16,930 nt of DNA from positions 1 to 16,930 of the forward strand of contig CAIPUQ010000233.1 in NCBI GenBank assembly GCA_903868295.1, written 5' to 3'. This document shows, one piece after another, positions 14,842 to 16,930 of the stretch; position 1 is the stretch's first letter; each line of letters starts with the position of its first letter. A program made the position numbers and the translations under genes. The notes under the pieces are model-generated. The model was not told the origin of the DNA. It saw only the letters and a program-made list of their open reading frames with translations, and made no database searches. The DNA comes from an uncultured Roseiflexaceae bacterium (GTDB taxonomy: Bacteria; Chloroflexota; Chloroflexia; Chloroflexales; Roseiflexaceae).

Positions 14842-15170
14842 TGACGATACATCATCTCTTTCAAAAAATCGATCTCGTCATGCGGAATCGCCCCGACGCA
14901 TTGCGCTGGCGGGTCACTATGAACGAATCACAAGTGGAGATTTTTCGCAGGCCGGTTCTGACAAGTGCGGTGACACTTGGTGCGTTGGGCCTGACTGATG
15001 CACCGATGCCCGTGCCACGTTGTGTCGTGCAACTACACCTCGTCGACAGCGGCAGTGTTGCGATTATCGCGGTTTGGAACGGCACACAATACACTGACCC
15101 GATAAAGCAGGCAATAGAGCGAGCAGTATGGCTTTGTACCCTGTACGCAGATGAAGAGCCAATCAGCTAG
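14841..15170 (+). CDS. Hypothetical protein co-translated with the cupin
   Basis: I do not recognise this 109-residue protein. It starts at an ATG that shares its A with the cupin stop (TAATG), which strongly suggests a real, translationally coupled gene. There is no signal peptide or membrane segment. The middle is hydrophobic with alternating strands (VQLHLVDSGSVAIIAVWNG), and a helix-like end follows (PIKQAIERAVWLCTLYADEE), so a small alpha/beta domain is likely. It may be a partner of the cupin. No paralogue is in the window. Confidence 0.6.
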   Translation: MTIHHLFQKIDLVMRNRPDALRWRVTMNESQVEIFRRPVLTSAVTLGALGLTDAPMPVPRCVVQLHLVDSGSVAIIAVWNGTQYTDPIKQAIERAVWLCTLYADEEPIS

Positions 15171-15220
15171 CGTTTGCATGCTGCGCTCTTTGGAGGTACA
15201 AGAATAATTCTCCACACGCT

Positions 15221-15249
15221 TTGCACACCGGTCTGCGACATTAAATAAT
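15221..15249 (+). promoter_or_regulatory. Predicted promoter inside the intergenic region before comEC
   Basis: TTGCAC (15221-15226) and AATAAT (15244-15249, five of six matches to TATAAT) are 17 bp apart. The predicted start is near 15256. The -35 hexamer is the same as that of the rpsT promoter. Confidence 0.45.
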
Positions 15250-15255
15250 GAAGAC

Positions 15256-15389
15256 AACCGTGCGCTCACACCGTACACTAGACTCACTCACTGAGCCTCG
15301 CTCTGCAATCTCACATTGTGGGAATTCTCGAAGTTCGATCTGACCCTCATTCCCTGCAAAACGTGCACATCGCTGATGTGCACGTTTTT
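15256..15389 (+). ncRNA. Candidate small non-coding RNA of about 130 nt
   Basis: The stretch is bounded by a predicted promoter start near 15256 and a Rho-independent terminator ending at 15389, and has no credible open reading frame. Inside are small possible hairpins, such as TCGAA/TTCGA near 15327-15337. It matches no RNA family that I can recognise (not SRP RNA, tmRNA or a tRNA). It could instead be the 3' untranslated end of the cupin operon. Confidence 0.3.
15358..15389 (+). terminator. Intrinsic terminator upstream of comEC
   Basis: A perfect 14-bp stem (15358-15371 with 15375-15388; core ACGTGCACATC) with a GCT loop is followed by a run of five T. It is 187 bases after the preceding stop and 86 bases before comEC. 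Confidence 0.85.
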
Positions 15390-15475
15390 GACGGTCACTG
15401 TATTCGTAGCCTCTTCTTGAATTACCCGTACCTTTTTTGTCACCGTCGTCGGTTGAATAATCAGCGAGGTGCACG

Positions 15476-16891
15476 ATGCAGACAGTATGGATCATTGTTG
15501 TTGCGTGGGTGGTAGGTATGGTGGCACAAGACTGGTATGGACTTGCTCCGCTTCTCATCGGTGCAATCGCCGGGATTTGTGTGGTGCTACGCCCACAGGA
15601 TCGACGACTCTGGTGGTTGTTGGCAGCTTGTATGGCAGGTGCCGGTCGCATGGCATGGTATCAATGGATGCCAGAGCCCGTTCCAACGGTCCTGACTCAG
15701 CAGACGGTTTCGGTTTCCGAGGTACGTGCGAATTGGCTTGAGCAACGTCTCCTTGTCCGGAGCGAAAACGGGTATGGATTTCTCGTCACGCTCCCGCCCG
15801 AACCGGTGTTGTTGCGTGGTATGCAGCTCAGCGTGTCGGCCACCGTTCGGCCATTCGGTGTGGATCGGAGCGCGTACGAAGCGAGCTTGCGCAAGCGTCA
15901 CGTCATCGGTACGTTGATACTGAAGGAAACCCCACTGATTATGTCTTCAGACGGCTGGCTTGTGCGGTGTGAACGAATACGCCTGGCAACACAACGCAAC
16001 ATCCAGATGGTTTTCCGTGAGCCAATAGCGAGTGTCGTGGTTGGAATGTTACTCGGGGTCGGTGGAGATGTCAGTGAACCTGTAGCGCAGGCTTTTCGAA
16101 GCAGTGGGACATCGCACATCTTGGTTATTTCGGGGTGGAATATCACGATTGTGGCAGCACTCTGTCAAATGCTCATTCAGGCATGTCGGGTGCAGGGGAT
16201 GTGGTCACTCGTTATTCCGCTGACGGTTATCGGCGTCTATGTCATCTTTACAGGCGCTTCTGCGGCAGTGGTACGGGCAGGCTACATGGGTGCAGTGATG
16301 GTCATTGGCAAATGGCTCGACCGACCACGAGATATGTGGAACATCATTGCAGTCGCGGTATGGCTCATGAGCATAGGTGACCCGCTGACCCTGTGGGATT
16401 TGGGATTTCAACTCAGTACATTTGCAACAATTGGTCTGATTGGTTTTGGGAACGACGTAGATGGTGTGCTCGCGAGTACCCCACTTGGTTCGCAGCAGCT
16501 CGGATGGGCGCGTGAAGGGCTGGCGGCGACGATTGCAGCGCAAATACCCACCTTGCCAATTATGTTATGTCGACTCGGCGCCCCGTCACCGTGGTCATTG
16601 TTGGCGAACATGATCATCACTCCCGTCGTACCGTTTGCAATGGCTACCGGAGCTGCTGTGACGCTGATCGCATGGATATCGCCGTTAGGCGCGAGTGTGG
16701 CCGCTTGGATTGCGATCCCCGCATATGCTTGGATCATCGACGGCTCGATTGCAATAGCAGCGTTACCCGCACCGGTGCAATGGCAACTCGAGCAGGTGTG
16801 GGTCGAATGGTGCCTGCATGCGGGATGGGCAGCATGGCTTGTGATACGAGGGACCAGTGTATCGACGAATCGAACGCAAGAGATGGTATAG
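15476..16891 (+). CDS. comEC: ComEC/Rec2 competence membrane protein without metallo-beta-lactamase domain
   Basis: The 471-residue polytopic protein carries the N-terminal soluble OB-like region (about 70-155) and the competence domain. Family landmarks are GTSHILVISGWNITIV (211-226), TGASAAVVRAGYMG (259-272) and DLGFQLSTFATIGL (308-321). ComEC forms the inner-membrane channel for single-stranded DNA during natural transformation. Full-length relatives are about 700-800 residues with a C-terminal metallo-beta-lactamase domain that is absent here, so it may be a separate protein. ATG 15476 has GAGGTG just upstream. The stop overlaps a possible promoter for the next gene. In many bacteria comEC lies just upstream of holA and rpsT; here it is about 15 kb downstream of them. 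Confidence 0.9.
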   Translation: MQTVWIIVVAWVVGMVAQDWYGLAPLLIGAIAGICVVLRPQDRRLWWLLAACMAGAGRMAWYQWMPEPVPTVLTQQTVSVSEVRANWLEQRLLVRSENGYGFLVTLPPEPVLLRGMQLSVSATVRPFGVDRSAYEASLRKRHVIGTLILKETPLIMSSDGWLVRCERIRLATQRNIQMVFREPIASVVVGMLLGVGGDVSEPVAQAFRSSGTSHILVISGWNITIVAALCQMLIQACRVQGMWSLVIPLTVIGVYVIFTGASAAVVRAGYMGAVMVIGKWLDRPRDMWNIIAVAVWLMSIGDPLTLWDLGFQLSTFATIGLIGFGNDVDGVLASTPLGSQQLGWAREGLAATIAAQIPTLPIMLCRLGAPSPWSLLANMIITPVVPFAMATGAAVTLIAWISPLGASVAAWIAIPAYAWIIDGSIAIAALPAPVQWQLEQVWVEWCLHAGWAAWLVIRGTSVSTNRTQEMV

Positions 16892-16892
16892 T
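16884..16892 (+). promoter_or_regulatory. Possible extended -10 promoter for the gene after comEC
   Basis: TGG-TATAGT at the very end of comEC fits TGnTATAAT. The predicted start near 16899 would give a leader of about 28 nt. No -35 is seen. Confidence 0.3.
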
Positions 16893-16926
16893 ATGCGTAT
16901 TACCCAGATGAGAAGGTGACAAAACG

Positions 16927-16930
16927 ATGG
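16927..16930 (+). CDS. Start codon of the next gene, cut by the window end
   Basis: An ATG at 16927 is preceded by AAGGTGA (16913-16919) at good Shine-Dalgarno distance. Only four bases of the gene are visible, so its product is unknown. A metallo-beta-lactamase partner of ComEC would be one candidate. Confidence 0.4.

Larger units (their letters stand above)
15171..15475 (+). other. 305-bp intergenic region with a probable small transcription unit
   Basis: No protein-coding frame is convincing on either strand. The region holds a plausible promoter (15221-15249), a strong hairpin terminator (15358-15389) and, after it, the ribosome binding site of comEC (GAGGTG, 15466-15471). A possible comEC -10 (AATAAT, 15456-15461) lacks a good -35. 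The first 50 bases after the stop at 15170 show no hairpin, so the cupin operon's own terminator may be the shared one. Confidence 0.5.

Overview
The window is about 16.9 kb of bacterial chromosome, around 53-55% GC and densely coded. It fits a Chloroflexota (Chloroflexia-like) bacterium. The inference rests on protein style: a glgC-type protein with a degenerate nucleotide loop, an M14 peptidase with an HGxxE zinc motif and a tail of two LGxP...QxF..G...Y repeats, an HDAC11-like deacetylase, and a short ComEC without a metallo-beta-lactamase domain. No rRNA or marker phylogeny is visible, so the phylum call is moderate and no genus is proposed.

Layout, left to right. (1) The 3' two thirds of holA runs rightward into a bidirectional terminator (647-680), facing rpsT on the minus strand. 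(2) murJ and glgC form a rightward pair that ends at a second bidirectional terminator (about 3876-3909). (3) From 8267 down to 3920 lies a tight leftward six-gene operon: HDAC-like deacetylase, PdeM-like phosphoesterase, TlpA-like thioredoxin, degenerate Lgt-like membrane protein, ApaG, and a PLP aminotransferase. Three of its junctions are 4-bp ATGA/GTGA overlaps. (4) A TMEM43-family membrane protein stands alone at 8366-9550 with its own promoter and terminator. (5) From 14184 down to 9768 is a leftward three-gene envelope operon: secreted M14 carboxypeptidase, membrane-anchored NodB-type polysaccharide deacetylase with a carbohydrate-binding-like domain, and a lipoprotein clan GH-A glycoside hydrolase. 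(6) A strong promoter drives tRNA-Ile(GAT) and tRNA-Ala(TGC), followed by a terminator and then by a cupin gene and a small unknown gene. (7) A 305-bp intergenic region contains what looks like a complete small transcription unit. (8) comEC runs rightward to the end, where a further gene starts.

How the genes may work together: holA and rpsT (and often comEC) are housekeeping neighbours in many bacteria. murJ flips lipid II for the cell wall. The M14/deacetylase/GH operon looks like an export-linked module acting on peptidoglycan or extracellular polysaccharide. The six-gene operon mixes deacetylation, DNA-repair-type phosphoesterase, thiol redox and membrane functions, with no obvious single pathway.

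Nothing here is a clear mobile element, CRISPR array or defence island. The more unusual signals are regulatory: two operons whose extended -10 elements place the start codon exactly at the predicted +1 (leaderless mRNAs), face-to-face overlapping rpsT/murJ promoters, a candidate small RNA before comEC, and a cupin operon with no visible promoter except that of the tRNAs. There are also two likely catalytically altered paralogues, one GlgC-type and one Lgt-type.
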